Assembly: GCA_958295835.1 (NCBI GenBank)
Contig: OY282378.1
Location: forward strand, 496,001 to 560,000
Length of the DNA: 64,000 bases
Direction of reading: 5' to 3'
Origin: an uncultured Gammaproteobacteria bacterium
GTDB lineage: Bacteria > Pseudomonadota > Gammaproteobacteria > HK1
Part shown: positions 44,913 through 54,316 of the stretch, one piece after another
How positions within the stretch are numbered: position 1 is the stretch's first letter
How the letters are laid out: every line of letters starts with the position of its first letter
Notes under the pieces: generated by a model
What the model was told of the DNA's origin: nothing
What the model saw: only the letters and a program-made list of their open reading frames with translations
Database searches by the model: none
Made by a program: the position numbers and the translations under genes

Positions 44913-45032
44913 CGGGGGCATCCGTCGAACGCTCCCGGCGTGGGTCTTCTTCAAGGCAGCCACGTCCGGATACCGTCCTGTCGCCAGTCCCGTGTCGTAC
45001 CCGATGCCGGCGCCGCGAACCCGGGGAGCCGC

Positions 45033-46100
45033 TCAGTCGAACAACGGCAGCCGCACCGTCTCGCCGGTACGCGCCGAGAGGCTCACCGCGTCGGTCCACT
45101 CCATGTATTTCACCGCGGTGGCGAAGTCCGTATGCGTCACCGGCTCGATACCGCGCACCGCGTTGACGAACTCCTCCTCCACCCGCCATCCGCCCATCTT
45201 CTCCGGCGCGATGTCGATGCGGCGCAACCGCTTGTTGCGACGCCTCCCGCCCCACAGCGCGAACGGGGAATCACCGGCATCGGCTTCAGCGACTCTCAAC
45301 GTGCCTTCGGTGCCGTAGATCGCGACCGACGTCGCCGGCGCGAGGCCGATGACGGTGGAGACCGAGCACCGCATCTGTCCGCCCTGGGCCATGCGGCAGA
45401 GAATGTCGACGTGGTCCGGGATCTCCATGGCCACCCGGCGGCCCTGCTCGTCGGCGCGGTGCCGGACCACCCGTTGCGCGAGGGCGGTCACCGTCGATGC
45501 GGGCCCCACCCAGCGCATCATCGCCTCGTACCAGATCCCCATGGTCATGATGTTGTTGCCGGAGAGATCGCGGCTGTGGCGCCAGTGCGGCGCGGAGTCC
45601 CATGCGGGGAAATCGCTCCCGAGGGTGACGTGGGCGTCGACCGCCACGAGGTCGCCGATGTAGCCGTCGCCGATCAGCTCGACGATGGTCCGGTCGAGCG
45701 CGAGGGTGTGCGGCGCGGGCACGATTTGCGCGATGAGGTGCGGATTCGCCCGGGCCGTGTCGAGCATCGCGTGCGCCTGCGATGCGTTCATCGCCATCCG
45801 CGCCTCGCAGAGCACGTGCTTGCCCGCTTCGAGGGCGGCGATGGTGACCGGCGCGTGCAGGTACGGCCACGTGCCGATGCACACCGCGTCGATGCCGCCG
45901 TCCTCGATGATCTCGCGCCAGTGGTCCGCCACCCGCGGGATGCCGAACTCGCTGGCGGCGCGCTGGCCCGACGCCCGCGACCGGTTGGCGACCGCGACGA
46001 CCTCGACCCCCGGCTGCTTCTGCAGGCCCGGGATGTGGAACTTCCTGGTGTTGGCGCCGGCGCCGACGATACCGACGCGAAGCACGGACGGCTCTGACAT
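45033..46100 (-). CDS. Gfo/Idh/MocA-family oxidoreductase
   Basis: 355 residues. NAD(P)-binding Rossmann loop RVGIVGAGANTRKFH at the N-terminus, then VVAVANRS. Catalytic region is EARMAMNASQAHAM instead of the usual EKP, an accepted variant. The C-terminal dimer domain ends WTDAVSLSARTGETVRLP. It oxidises or reduces a sugar-like or inositol-like compound. The specific substrate is not determinable. Confidence 0.85.
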   Translation of the reverse strand: MSEPSVLRVGIVGAGANTRKFHIPGLQKQPGVEVVAVANRSRASGQRAASEFGIPRVADHWREIIEDGGIDAVCIGTWPYLHAPVTIAALEAGKHVLCEARMAMNASQAHAMLDTARANPHLIAQIVPAPHTLALDRTIVELIGDGYIGDLVAVDAHVTLGSDFPAWDSAPHWRHSRDLSGNNIMTMGIWYEAMMRWVGPASTVTALAQRVVRHRADEQGRRVAMEIPDHVDILCRMAQGGQMRCSVSTVIGLAPATSVAIYGTEGTLRVAEADAGDSPFALWGGRRRNKRLRRIDIAPEKMGGWRVEEEFVNAVRGIEPVTHTDFATAVKYMEWTDAVSLSARTGETVRLPLFD

Positions 46101-46274
46101 GACATGAGGCTCCTGACGTTGAACGGACGGGCAGTGTATCGCGTGCCGTGGCCGGCCTGTGTCCGGCCGTGCCCATCATCCGGGCGGCGTTGCGCACCAT
46201 CAGCCGGGTCTGGTCGATCTCGAAGCGCGAGCGCGCGATGTCCCGGCGAGTCGAACCCTTCTCCGCGAGCCCTG

Positions 46275-46871
46275 TCAGTCGGATAGCGCGGCCCGGAATC
46301 GGAGACGTTCGGTGGTGGGGTCGAGGTCCCGCTTGTGAGGAGGAGACTCGGTGGGTTCGACCCGCATCAGCACGAAGGAAGTGCCGTTGCCGTCGCGAAT
46401 CAACCGGGACGCTTCCGGGATCTCGTCGGGCCGCGTGACGCGGCGCGTCGTGCGGATCCCCGCTCCGATCGCCATCTGCTCCAGGTCCACGCCGAGACTG
46501 GTATGGCTTTTCTGGTAGCCGGTCTCGCCGTAGCGGCCGTTGTCGACGCAGACGATGGCGAGATTGGGCGGATTCATCACCGCCACGGTGGCGAGCGTCC
46601 CGACGTTCATGAGGAGCTCGCCATCTCCGGTCACCACCAGCACCCGCCGCTCCGGCCGGGCGAGGGCGAGGCCGAGCCCGATCGAGGTGGCCGAGCCCAT
46701 GGCGCCGGCGAGCGCGAACACGTGCGGCGCGTCCCGGCTCAGGAAGGTGAGGTCGCGGGCGGTTCCGGCAAGGCCGGCCACGATCAGGAAGTCCTCGTGG
46801 CGTCCTACCAGCTCCGGTACGGCCTGATTGCGGTCCGGAAGGGGTTCGGGCGGGCAGGCGGAGGGGTTCAT
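46275..46871 (-). CDS. ThDP-dependent decarboxylase, beta (ThDP-binding) subunit
   Basis: 198 residues. The ThDP/Mg motif is TGDGELLMNVGTLATVAVMNPPN (Gly-Asp-Gly, then Asn), followed by LAIVCVDNGRYGETGYQ. It resembles the ComE/sulfopyruvate or phosphonopyruvate decarboxylase C-domain. It needs the alpha-type partner encoded just upstream at 46951-47493 on the same strand. An ABC importer of the sulfonate/nitrate type is the next operon, which would fit sulfonate breakdown, but that is inference. Confidence 0.78.
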   Translation of the reverse strand: MNPSACPPEPLPDRNQAVPELVGRHEDFLIVAGLAGTARDLTFLSRDAPHVFALAGAMGSATSIGLGLALARPERRVLVVTGDGELLMNVGTLATVAVMNPPNLAIVCVDNGRYGETGYQKSHTSLGVDLEQMAIGAGIRTTRRVTRPDEIPEASRLIRDGNGTSFVLMRVEPTESPPHKRDLDPTTERLRFRAALSD

Positions 46872-46950
46872 GGGCTCGGGTGCGTTGACTCCCCGGTCGT
46901 GCGGCGAAGTCCCGAGCCGCGAAGGGAGGGTACGCCACTCGTCGATATGC

Positions 46951-47493
46951 TCAGAACGGCTTCGCGCCGATGAGCTTCTGGGTCAGCAGGACCGCGACCG
47001 CCTGTCCCGCCCGGAACACCATGGTCGCGGCGGCGCGGACGGTGTCCGCGGCCTCGCGTGCATCGTCGACGCGGATGCACATCACCCCCATCGCTTCGAG
47101 CACGGGCTCCACCGCCCGGCCCATCGGCATTTGCCAGGGATTCCCCTCACCGAAGTCGCCGCGCATGCTGACGAGCATCAGGAACGGGAACTGCCCGCCC
47201 CGCACCAGGGAGAGAAAGTTGATGCAGTTGCCGACCCCGCTCGACTGCATGAGCAGCACCCCGCGCCCACCACCGAGGTGCGCGCCCGCGAGCAGGCCGA
47301 CGCCTTCCTCTTCGGTGGTGAGAGCGACGGAGTGGACTTCCGGATCGTCCAGGGAGCGATCGATGAGCACCTTGTGGCCCGCGTCGGGGACGTAGGCGAA
47401 CTGGGTGACGTCGAAATCGCGCAGCACCCGGTAGATCTCGTCCGGCCAGGTCGCGCCCGTCCTGGGCTCGCCCCGTTGCTCGCCTGCGTTCAT
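46951..47493 (-). CDS. ThDP-dependent decarboxylase, alpha subunit
   Basis: About 180 residues from ATG 47493; 47547 and 47601 are alternative in-frame starts. YVPDAGHKVLIDRSLDDPE, TTEEEGVGLLAGAHLGG, LLMQSSGVGNC and LMLVSMRGDFGEGNPWQMP are typical of the ComD/sulfopyruvate decarboxylase alpha subunit (pyrimidine-binding half with the catalytic Glu). It pairs with the downstream beta subunit. Substrate not proven. Confidence 0.78.
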   Translation of the reverse strand: MNAGEQRGEPRTGATWPDEIYRVLRDFDVTQFAYVPDAGHKVLIDRSLDDPEVHSVALTTEEEGVGLLAGAHLGGGRGVLLMQSSGVGNCINFLSLVRGGQFPFLMLVSMRGDFGEGNPWQMPMGRAVEPVLEAMGVMCIRVDDAREAADTVRAAATMVFRAGQAVAVLLTQKLIGAKPF

Positions 47494-47629
47494 CGGTTCG
47501 ACTGGCCTCACCGTATTCTCACCGGCACTCGCGCCGGGCTCGTCCATCGACGGACGCAAGAATAGCGAAATCCCCGGCCCGATGCCGATCCGGTGGGACA
47601 AGGGTTTCGCCGGGACATGCGAAGTCGGA

Positions 47630-48400
47630 CTAACGGGCCTGGAAGGACCAGTCCGCCATGCGGCGCTCGATCAGGACGACTACGAGAAACAAGGCGATCG
47701 ACATGGACGAAGAAAGGACGATCGCGGCGTAGAGCCGGTCCGACTGATAGTTGAAGGTGGCCTGGATGATGAGCGCCCCGAGGCCCTTGTCGGAACCGAT
47801 CCATTCCCCGACGATTGCCCCGATCACCGCCGTGGCCGACGCGATCCGCAGTGACGAGAACAGCATCGGCAGGGAGCGTGGCAGACGCAGGCGCCAGAAC
47901 GTCTCCCACGGCGTGGCCGACAGCACCCGGAACAGCTCCCGCTCGTTCGGAGTCGATGCATTCAGCCCGCGGACCATGTTCACGAGGGTCGGGAAGAAGC
48001 AGATCACCGAGGCGATGATGATCTTCGGCATCATGCCGAGACCGAAGATCAGGATGATGATGGGAGAAAGAGCAAGGATCGGGATCGTATTGAAGAAGAG
48101 CACCACCGGAAAATAGGCGACGTTGACGGTACGGCTGTATACGAAGACGACGGCAAGCAGGACCGCGGCCAGATTGCCGAAAAGGAAGCCGGCCACGCTC
48201 TCGGCAAGGGTCGGCCAGAGATTGTCGAGCAGCAAGGGCCACTGTTTCCCGAATACGGCTGCGATCCGCGTCGGTGTCGGCGCGATATAGGCCGGGACTC
48301 CGGCGGCGGGCAGGAGGAACTGCCACGCCAGGACGATCGATAGTGCGCCGGCGATCGGCAATACGACAGTCACCGCGCCCGACAAGGGTTTCCGGTGCAT
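47630..48400 (-). CDS. ABC transporter permease (SsuC/TauC-like)
   Basis: 256 residues from ATG 48400, overlapping the ATPase stop (TGATG). Six predicted TM helices and an EAA-type cytoplasmic loop (PWETFWRLRLPRSLPMLFSSLRIASATAVIGAIVGEW). Member of the BPD_transp_1 group that imports nitrate, sulfonate or taurine-like compounds. Operon order is binding protein, ATPase, permease. A longer N-terminal extension to 48469 is not supported. Confidence 0.85.
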   Translation of the reverse strand: MHRKPLSGAVTVVLPIAGALSIVLAWQFLLPAAGVPAYIAPTPTRIAAVFGKQWPLLLDNLWPTLAESVAGFLFGNLAAVLLAVVFVYSRTVNVAYFPVVLFFNTIPILALSPIIILIFGLGMMPKIIIASVICFFPTLVNMVRGLNASTPNERELFRVLSATPWETFWRLRLPRSLPMLFSSLRIASATAVIGAIVGEWIGSDKGLGALIIQATFNYQSDRLYAAIVLSSSMSIALFLVVVLIERRMADWSFQAR

Positions 48401-49173
48401 CAGGCAGTCTCCAGAACGTTCCTCATGTCCGTCATGGCCGCGACGATCGCGGGATCCTCGCGCCGGCAACGGTTATCGGCCTCCTTCGCGCCGCGCAGAT
48501 CGCGGATCGCACGGATCCGTCCCGGATTCGCGGAAAGCACCATGATCCGCTGTCCCAGATAGACGGCCTCCATGATCGAATGGGTGACGAACAGGATGGT
48601 CGTCCCGGTCCGTCGCCAGAGCCGCAGGAGCTCGTCGTTCAGCCGATCCCGCGTGATCTCGTCGAGCGCGCCGAAGGGTTCGTCCATCAAGAGAAGCTTC
48701 GGTTCGGTCAGCAACGCACGCGCGATCGCGACCCGCTGGCGCTGGCCGCCCGAAAGCTGATGCGGGTAGCGTCCCCCGAGCCCGTCGAGTCCCAGCATCC
48801 CCAACAATCCGGCGGTCCGGTCCGGCGCCCCGGACACCGCGTACCTCCCGCCGATCACGTACGGCAGCTCGATATTGGCAGTCACGGTCCGCCAGGGCAG
48901 GAGCGTCGAATCCTGGAAGACGAAACCGACCTCGCGCGCACGTCGCGCCTCGCCCGGACTCTTGCCGAGGATGCTGATCTCTCCCCCGAGCGGATCGAGC
49001 AAATCGGCGATCACGCGCAGAAGCGTCGATTTCCCACAGCCCGACGGCCCGAGAATGGAGAGGAATTCCCCGGCGTCGACCGTGAGGTCGACGCCGGAGA
49101 GAACGGACACCGTGCCGGCGTCCTCGTTGCGATAGCCGAGATCGAGAGACCTCGCCTCGACCGCGGCGGCCAT
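48400..49173 (-). CDS. ABC transporter ATPase (SsuB/TauB-like)
   Basis: 257 residues. Walker A GPSGCGKSTLL (about 43-53), Q-loop VFQDSTLLPWRTV, signature [16 protein letters not shown], Walker B LLLMDEPFGALD and H-loop THS. The PWRTV-type Q-loop and length are those of nitrate/sulfonate/taurine importers. It powers the adjacent permease. All catalytic residues are intact. Confidence 0.9.
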   Translation of the reverse strand: MAAAVEARSLDLGYRNEDAGTVSVLSGVDLTVDAGEFLSILGPSGCGKSTLLRVIADLLDPLGGEISILGKSPGEARRAREVGFVFQDSTLLPWRTVTANIELPYVIGGRYAVSGAPDRTAGLLGMLGLDGLGGRYPHQLSGGQRQRVAIARALLTEPKLLLMDEPFGALDEITRDRLNDELLRLWRRTGTTILFVTHSIMEAVYLGQRIMVLSANPGRIRAIRDLRGAKEADNRCRREDPAIVAAMTDMRNVLETA

Positions 49174-49179
49174 CGGATG

Positions 49180-50238
49180 TCAGGCGCCCGGGGCGTTCAG
49201 CCTCGGACGCTGATCGGCCGTCATTTCGAGGATCTTCAGCGTGTGGACGTCATCGAGCGCAGGGCGCCCGCCGGGATATTGTCCGATACCGTCGAAGATC
49301 GAGAGCTGCTCCTCGATCGACATCGGATCGAACGTGCCCCAGCCGCCGCGTGCCGTGTCGGAATCGAAGCTCATCTCCAGGACGAGACCGATCGTCTTGA
49401 GCTCCCACTCCAGGCTGAGCGATGGGTAGGCGGCAACGACCTTCCTGACTGCTTCTTCCGGATTGGCGTGCGTCCAGCCCCAGCCCCTGCCGGCCGCGGC
49501 GATGAACCTGGCGAGGGTTCCGGCGTTCGTCTCGATGGCGTTGTCGGTCGCGAAGTAGACGTTGGCGTAGGACGGAAGCCCGAGATCGCGAACGAGAAGA
49601 TCGATCCGATCCTCTCCAATGACACTGAGCGCCTGGGTGTTGGTGATCCATCCGCCGATGGTGTCCACCTCTCCGCGCACCAGCGGCGCCTTGTCGAAGC
49701 CGACGTTCACGACGGTCAGATCGCCGACATCGATGCCGTTCTTCGCCGCGATCGCGTCGATGAGGAAGCGCGCCGTAGGTTGGATGCCGATTCGAAGGCC
49801 CTCGAGATCTTCGACCGAACGCAACGGCTTTTCGGGCTTCGACGTGAACGCGTAAGGACCGGTTCGATATCCGCAGGCGAGGATTTTCACGGGCACTCCG
49901 CTTGCGCGCGCATTGAAGAGCTGGGTCGTCTCCGAGAACTGCCCGAGCGTCGCGGCGCCCGAGATCACCGGCGGCACGGTCTGCGAATTGGGGCCACCCG
50001 GGCTGAACTCGACCTCGAATCCCGCCTCTTCGAAATATCCGTTTTCGACGGCCACGACATCGCCGATCTGGCCGTTGGAAATGAGCCAGTCATACTTGAC
50101 CGTCACCTTGGCCGCCGCACCGGCTTTCTCGGGGATCACGAGCGCAATGCCCGCGCCGAACGCGGCGATCCCGGTCACGGTCGATTTCAACATCGACCTC
50201 CGATTCATGCGATTCATGAGACACGGCGTATTGAACAT
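49180..50238 (-). CDS. NMT1/SsuA-type substrate-binding protein (Tat signal)
   Basis: 352 residues from ATG 50238 with AAGGAG. A twin-Arg-like signal (MNRRSMLKSTVTGIAAFGAG) precedes the mature protein, so Tat export is likely. The body fits the NMT1/THI5/SsuA fold (NGYFEEAGFEVEFSPGGPN, SVEDLEGLRIGIQP, GGWITNTQAL). It delivers an unknown aromatic amine, sulfonate or pyrimidine to the permease and ATPase encoded next to it. Confidence 0.85.
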   Translation of the reverse strand: MFNTPCLMNRMNRRSMLKSTVTGIAAFGAGIALVIPEKAGAAAKVTVKYDWLISNGQIGDVVAVENGYFEEAGFEVEFSPGGPNSQTVPPVISGAATLGQFSETTQLFNARASGVPVKILACGYRTGPYAFTSKPEKPLRSVEDLEGLRIGIQPTARFLIDAIAAKNGIDVGDLTVVNVGFDKAPLVRGEVDTIGGWITNTQALSVIGEDRIDLLVRDLGLPSYANVYFATDNAIETNAGTLARFIAAAGRGWGWTHANPEEAVRKVVAAYPSLSLEWELKTIGLVLEMSFDSDTARGGWGTFDPMSIEEQLSIFDGIGQYPGGRPALDDVHTLKILEMTADQRPRLNAPGA

Positions 50239-50239
50239 G

Positions 50240-50704
50240 TCAGTCTCCTTGAAGGTCCGAGCGATCAAACGTTTCGTGATAGTCACCGGGGCCTCCGTCC
50301 CCCCAGACATACAACTCCCAGAGCGTGTCATCCGGGTCCGTGAAGTAGGCGCAGCAGGCGTTCCACGGATACTCTCTGGGCGGCGCCTGAAACGGCACGT
50401 CCCGCTGCCGGAGCTCCTCGTAGAGCATATACAGCGCCGACCGGGTTTCAAGCTCCACCGCGATACACGCCTTGTGCGTGCCGGGAGGCGCGCGGCGGCC
50501 GGATACGCCGGTGTGGGTGTGGATGTGTTCGATCTCCCAGGCCGCGAGCGTGATCCCCGCGCCCGCGAAGTCCGCAAACCCCTCCGCTCTGCGCCGCAGC
50601 GCAAAACCCAGCTTCTCCGTATAGAACCGGACTGTCCGCTCCACGTCTTCGACCAGTATGCAGACGTCGGTGATCGCATGGACCTTTCCCAGAGACATCG
50701 GCAT
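50240..50704 (-). CDS. VOC-superfamily (glyoxalase-like) protein
   Basis: 154 residues, start at 50704 chosen for AGGAGGAAC just upstream. VOC motifs: VHAITDVCILVEDVERTVRFYTEKLGF and FTDPDDTLWELYVWG, with the Glu of the metal site near the end. The His ligand at the start (VHAITD) is present. Substrate unknown: dioxygenase, isomerase or resistance protein. It is 1 base from the binding-protein gene stop area and may be co-transcribed with it. Confidence 0.75.
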   Translation of the reverse strand: MPMSLGKVHAITDVCILVEDVERTVRFYTEKLGFALRRRAEGFADFAGAGITLAAWEIEHIHTHTGVSGRRAPPGTHKACIAVELETRSALYMLYEELRQRDVPFQAPPREYPWNACCAYFTDPDDTLWELYVWGDGGPGDYHETFDRSDLQGD

Positions 50705-50793
50705 GTTCCTCCTCATGGGGTCCTCGTGTTCGCAGGCACGAACCGGGGCGCAGGTGCGAACCAAGGTAAACAGTCCATTGCCGTCAGGCAAAT

Positions 50794-50936
50794 CCCTCCA
50801 TGGGTGTTCCAGGAGCCGATGCCCTCGCTCAATCCGGTGCTGACCATCGGATTGCAGCTCACCGAGACGATGACGTTCCACTTGGGCCTCGGTCAGCCCG
50901 AGGCGGGACGGCGTGCGGTGGAGCTCCTTGGATTTG
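50794..50936 (+). pseudogene. Fragment of a dppD gene, duplicated from 53593-53733
   Basis: About 143 bp (GTGTTCCAGGAGCCGATG... to GAGCTCCT) are nearly identical to the Q-loop region of the intact oligopeptide ATPase gene 2.8 kb downstream. Single-base changes and small indels are present. There is no start and the similarity stops within codons of GAGCTCCT. It encodes no complete domain. Confidence 0.8.
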
Positions 50937-51018
50937 CCGCTCGATCCGCCGGAGTGCGCAGATCCGGGGCATATGTCAGAATGATCCTGTCTCATCTGTC
51001 CACAGGTGTTCCTTCCGG

Positions 51019-52020
51019 ATGTCCTCCGCAGTCCGCAATGCCTGCCTCTGTGCCGTGTCGACACTCCTGCTTTCCCTTGGCGCGTACTTCTACGCCTACT
51101 ACCAGGCCGATGCACTGGCCGGGCAATCCGCGCGTTTGGCGAGTCACATCAACGTCTTCCTGGCCGGTACCGAGCTTCACAACCACGCCCGCAGCATCGC
51201 CGCGATGCTCCGGGCCCATCGGGCTCGCTGGCAGTCCGGGGCGGCCGTCCTCTCCGCCCACCCGCGCATCCTCGCGCTCTTCGATGACGGGTTGTCGCCG
51301 GAGGCCAGGAATGCCTCGCTCGATGGCTTCCTTTCCATCCTGGATGCCGGCCTCCCCGGCCTCTCCGGCGTCGTGTCGCTGCGGCTGCTCGCGCTTGACG
51401 AGCGCGAGCTCGCCCGCACCGGGCGTTTCGAGTCGGTGACCCTCGCGTCCGGTGGTGGCGCTTCCGGCCAGTCTCAGGGCGACATCGTGATCCGCCCCGA
51501 CAACGCCTTGCGGATCGTCACCGAAGTCGTCGGCCCCGACGACGGGCGTGTCCTGGGGTTCCTGGAAGCAGGCTTCGTCTTCGGCTCGCTGGTCGACCTC
51601 GTGAAGCAGGCGGGCGGGGGGGAAGGGGGTGGGGCGGGGAGCCGCGCCTTCCTCTGGGGGGCCGGCTCGCGCTGGATCCTCGCCCAAGGGCCGTCGGCCG
51701 ATCCCGGGCAGGCGGTCTACGCCCGCACGGCGCGACGCGACATCGCTCTCCTGGAGGCTGACCGACCCCACGACATCGACGGCCTCTTTCGCAGTGGCGA
51801 GGACATCGCTGCCTTTGTCCGTGTTTCCTCCTCCGACGGAACCGATTCCGCACGCTGGACCATCATGCTCTACCGCAGTGGCGACGACGCGCGCCTGGTC
51901 GGCGACCTCGTCGACAGGTTGTCGCGGGGCATCGCCGCCTTCCCCCTTTGGGCCGCCCTCGCCAGTGCGCTTTGCACTTTGGCAGCCTTTGCCTTCGGCT
52001 GGTTCTCGGCCCGTCACTGA
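51019..52020 (+). CDS. Two-TM sensor-like protein without output domain
   Basis: 333 residues from ATG 51019. An N-terminal TM (STLLLSLGAYFYAYY), a ~270-residue extracytoplasmic domain with an ASHINVFLAGTELHNHARSIAAML helix (like dCACHE/double-sensor kinases), and a second TM (FPLWAALASALCTLAAFAFGW), then stop after FSARH. Sensor kinases of this design continue with HAMP/kinase modules, but none is present. A PnrA-type binding protein follows 45 bases later, so the two are likely one unit. A truncated kinase is the main alternative. Confidence 0.6.
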   Translation: MSSAVRNACLCAVSTLLLSLGAYFYAYYQADALAGQSARLASHINVFLAGTELHNHARSIAAMLRAHRARWQSGAAVLSAHPRILALFDDGLSPEARNASLDGFLSILDAGLPGLSGVVSLRLLALDERELARTGRFESVTLASGGGASGQSQGDIVIRPDNALRIVTEVVGPDDGRVLGFLEAGFVFGSLVDLVKQAGGGEGGGAGSRAFLWGAGSRWILAQGPSADPGQAVYARTARRDIALLEADRPHDIDGLFRSGEDIAAFVRVSSSDGTDSARWTIMLYRSGDDARLVGDLVDRLSRGIAAFPLWAALASALCTLAAFAFGWFSARH

Positions 52021-52065
52021 TCTGTCGGAAAGGTTCGTCGGCCTGTCCGTACCGGAGCCCGTGTC

Positions 52066-53124
52066 ATGCGCTTAGCGTCTTTCGTCTTCTGTGCCTGCCT
52101 TCTCACCCCCATGTCCACCTTCGCCGCGCCGCTCAAGGTCGGATTCATCTACTCCGGCCCCGTCGGCGACCGTGGCTGGTCCTACCAGCACAACGAGGGG
52201 CGCCTGGCCGTCGAGCGCGCCTTCGGCGACCGCGTCGAGACGGTGTACCTGGAGAGCGTGGGCGAAGGGGACGAGGCGGTCCACGCCATCGAGGGCCTCG
52301 TCCGTTCGGGGGCAGGCCTCATCTTCACCACCTCCTTCGGGTTCATGGACCCGACGCTCGAGGTGGCCGCCCGCCACCCCGATGTGAAGTTCGAGCACGC
52401 GACCGGATACAAGCGCGCCGAGAACGTCTCGACCTACTCCGCCCGCTTCTACGAGGGCCGCTACATCCTGGGCCATATCGCGGCCAAGGTCTCCCATACC
52501 GGCGTCGCCGGCTACATCGCGTCGTTCCCAATCCCCGAAGTGGTGCACGGCATCAACGCCTTCATGCTCGGGGCGCAGTCCGTCGACGCGGACTTCCAGC
52601 TCCGGATCATCTGGATCTCCTCGTGGTTCGACCCGCGCAAGGAGGCCGAAGTGGCCAAGCTCCTCATCCGCCAGGGGGCCGATGTGCTGGCACAGCACAC
52701 GGATTCCACGGCTCCGCTGCAGATCGCCGCGCAGCAAGGGGTCCTGGGGTTCGGGCAGGCGTCGGACATGCGCGTCTACGCCCTCCACACCCAGCTCACC
52801 TCGATCATCGACAACTGGAACGCCTATTACGTCGCCCGTACGCAGGCCGTCCTGGACGGCACCTGGACCTCCCGCGACACGTGGGACGGTATCGCCGAGG
52901 GGATGGTCAGCATGGCGCCCTACGCGAACATGCCCGAGGAGGTCGCCGATTCCGCCCGCCAGGTGGAGCGGCTGATCACCGAGGACCGCCTCCACCCCTT
53001 CTCCGGCCCCTTCTATCGACAGGACGGCACACTGGCGGTCCAGGCCGGCCGGTTCCTGGACGACGAGGCTCTCTTGGGGATGGACTGGTACGTGCAGGGG
53101 ATCGAAGAGGCGTTGCCTCGTTAG
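52066..53124 (+). CDS. PnrA/BMP-family substrate-binding protein
   Basis: 352 residues with signal peptide (MRLASFVFCACLLTPMSTFA). BMP family features: KVGFIYSGPVGDRGWSYQHNEG, LIFTTSFGFMDPTLEVA, EGRYILGHIAAKVSHTGVAGYIASFP. These proteins bind nucleosides or related ligands for ABC import. No permease or ATPase of that family is adjacent. The two-TM sensor-like gene precedes it, suggesting ligand sensing rather than transport, as inference. Confidence 0.85.
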   Translation: MRLASFVFCACLLTPMSTFAAPLKVGFIYSGPVGDRGWSYQHNEGRLAVERAFGDRVETVYLESVGEGDEAVHAIEGLVRSGAGLIFTTSFGFMDPTLEVAARHPDVKFEHATGYKRAENVSTYSARFYEGRYILGHIAAKVSHTGVAGYIASFPIPEVVHGINAFMLGAQSVDADFQLRIIWISSWFDPRKEAEVAKLLIRQGADVLAQHTDSTAPLQIAAQQGVLGFGQASDMRVYALHTQLTSIIDNWNAYYVARTQAVLDGTWTSRDTWDGIAEGMVSMAPYANMPEEVADSARQVERLITEDRLHPFSGPFYRQDGTLAVQAGRFLDDEALLGMDWYVQGIEEALPR

Positions 53125-53311
53125 CCGTTGCTCCGTGATTGAAATCAGCCCTGCGCCGACAGGTCCCGTCTCGTTGACTTTCGGCACGCCGGCTCCTACC
53201 GTTGTTCTCCCCGCGCGCCCCGCGGGAGCGTGCGCCGGGCGGCAGCGCGCCGGGCGACACGGGCGGAACACGACGAGCTTCGCAGGCTCGATTGAGGAGT
53301 CATCGGTTACC

Positions 53312-54316
53312 GTGCCCAAGCTGCTCGAAGTCGAGAATCTCCGTACCCAGTTCCATACCACCGAGGGCACCGTCAAGGCCGTCGACGGCGTCACCTACGA
53401 CGTGAGCGAGGGGGAGACCGTCGCCATCGTCGGGGAATCCGGCTGCGGCAAATCGGTCGGCGCGATGTCGATCCTGCGACTCATCCCCCATCCGCCCGGC
53501 GAGATCCTCGAAGGCAGCCGGATCCTCTTCGGCGGCAAGGACCTGCTGGCGATGGGCGACGAGGAGATCCGCCACGTTCGCGGCGGCCGGATCTCCATGG
53601 TGTTCCAGGAGCCGATGACCTCGCTCAATCCGGTGCTGACCATCGGTTTGCAGCTCACCGAGACGATGATGCTGCATCTTGGCCTCGGTCAGTCGGAGGC
53701 GGATCGGCGTGCCGTGGAGCTCCTCGGGATGGTCGGCATCGGGGAGCCGGAGCGGCGCCTGAAGCAGTATCCGCACCACTTCAGCGGAGGGATGCGCCAG
53801 CGGGTGATGATCGCGCTGGCCCTCTCCTGCAACCCCCGGCTCATCATCGCCGACGAGCCCACCACCGCGCTCGACGTCACCATCCAGGCCCAGATCCTGG
53901 AGCTGATGCGCAACCTCACCAAGCAGATGGGGGTGGCGCTGATCGTGATCACGCACAACCTCGGCGTGGTCGCGCGCTACGCCGAGCGGGTCATCGTGAT
54001 GTACGCGGGCAAGATCGTGGAGTCGGGGACCGCGGACCAGATTTACCACAATCCGCGCCACCCCTATACCATCGGACTGCTGAACTCGGTGCCCCGCATG
54101 GATCTGCACCGGGGGGGCAAGCGCCTGGTGCCGATCGAGGGACAGCCGCCGGATCTGACGCGGCTAGACGGCGGCTGCTCGTACCGGCCGCGCTGCCGGT
54201 GGGCGGTCGAAGCTTGCGCCCGGTCGATACCGGCCCTGGAGGCGGTGGGAGACGGCCAGATCGCCGCGTGCTTTCGCACGAACGAACTCCATCTCGACGA
54301 GGCGAGCGGCGCGTGA
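53312..54316 (+). CDS. Oligopeptide ABC transporter ATPase DppD-like
   Basis: 334 residues from GTG 53312, with GAGGAG about 13 bases upstream. Walker [13 protein letters not shown]-loop [11 protein letters not shown], signature [15 protein letters not shown], Walker [13 protein letters not shown], and the C-terminal oligopeptide-type Cys motif [14 protein letters not shown] (Fe-S-like). It pairs with the DppF-like protein. The Q-loop region is duplicated upstream at 50794-50936. Confidence 0.9.
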   Translation: MPKLLEVENLRTQFHTTEGTVKAVDGVTYDVSEGETVAIVGESGCGKSVGAMSILRLIPHPPGEILEGSRILFGGKDLLAMGDEEIRHVRGGRISMVFQEPMTSLNPVLTIGLQLTETMMLHLGLGQSEADRRAVELLGMVGIGEPERRLKQYPHHFSGGMRQRVMIALALSCNPRLIIADEPTTALDVTIQAQILELMRNLTKQMGVALIVITHNLGVVARYAERVIVMYAGKIVESGTADQIYHNPRHPYTIGLLNSVPRMDLHRGGKRLVPIEGQPPDLTRLDGGCSYRPRCRWAVEACARSIPALEAVGDGQIAACFRTNELHLDEASGA

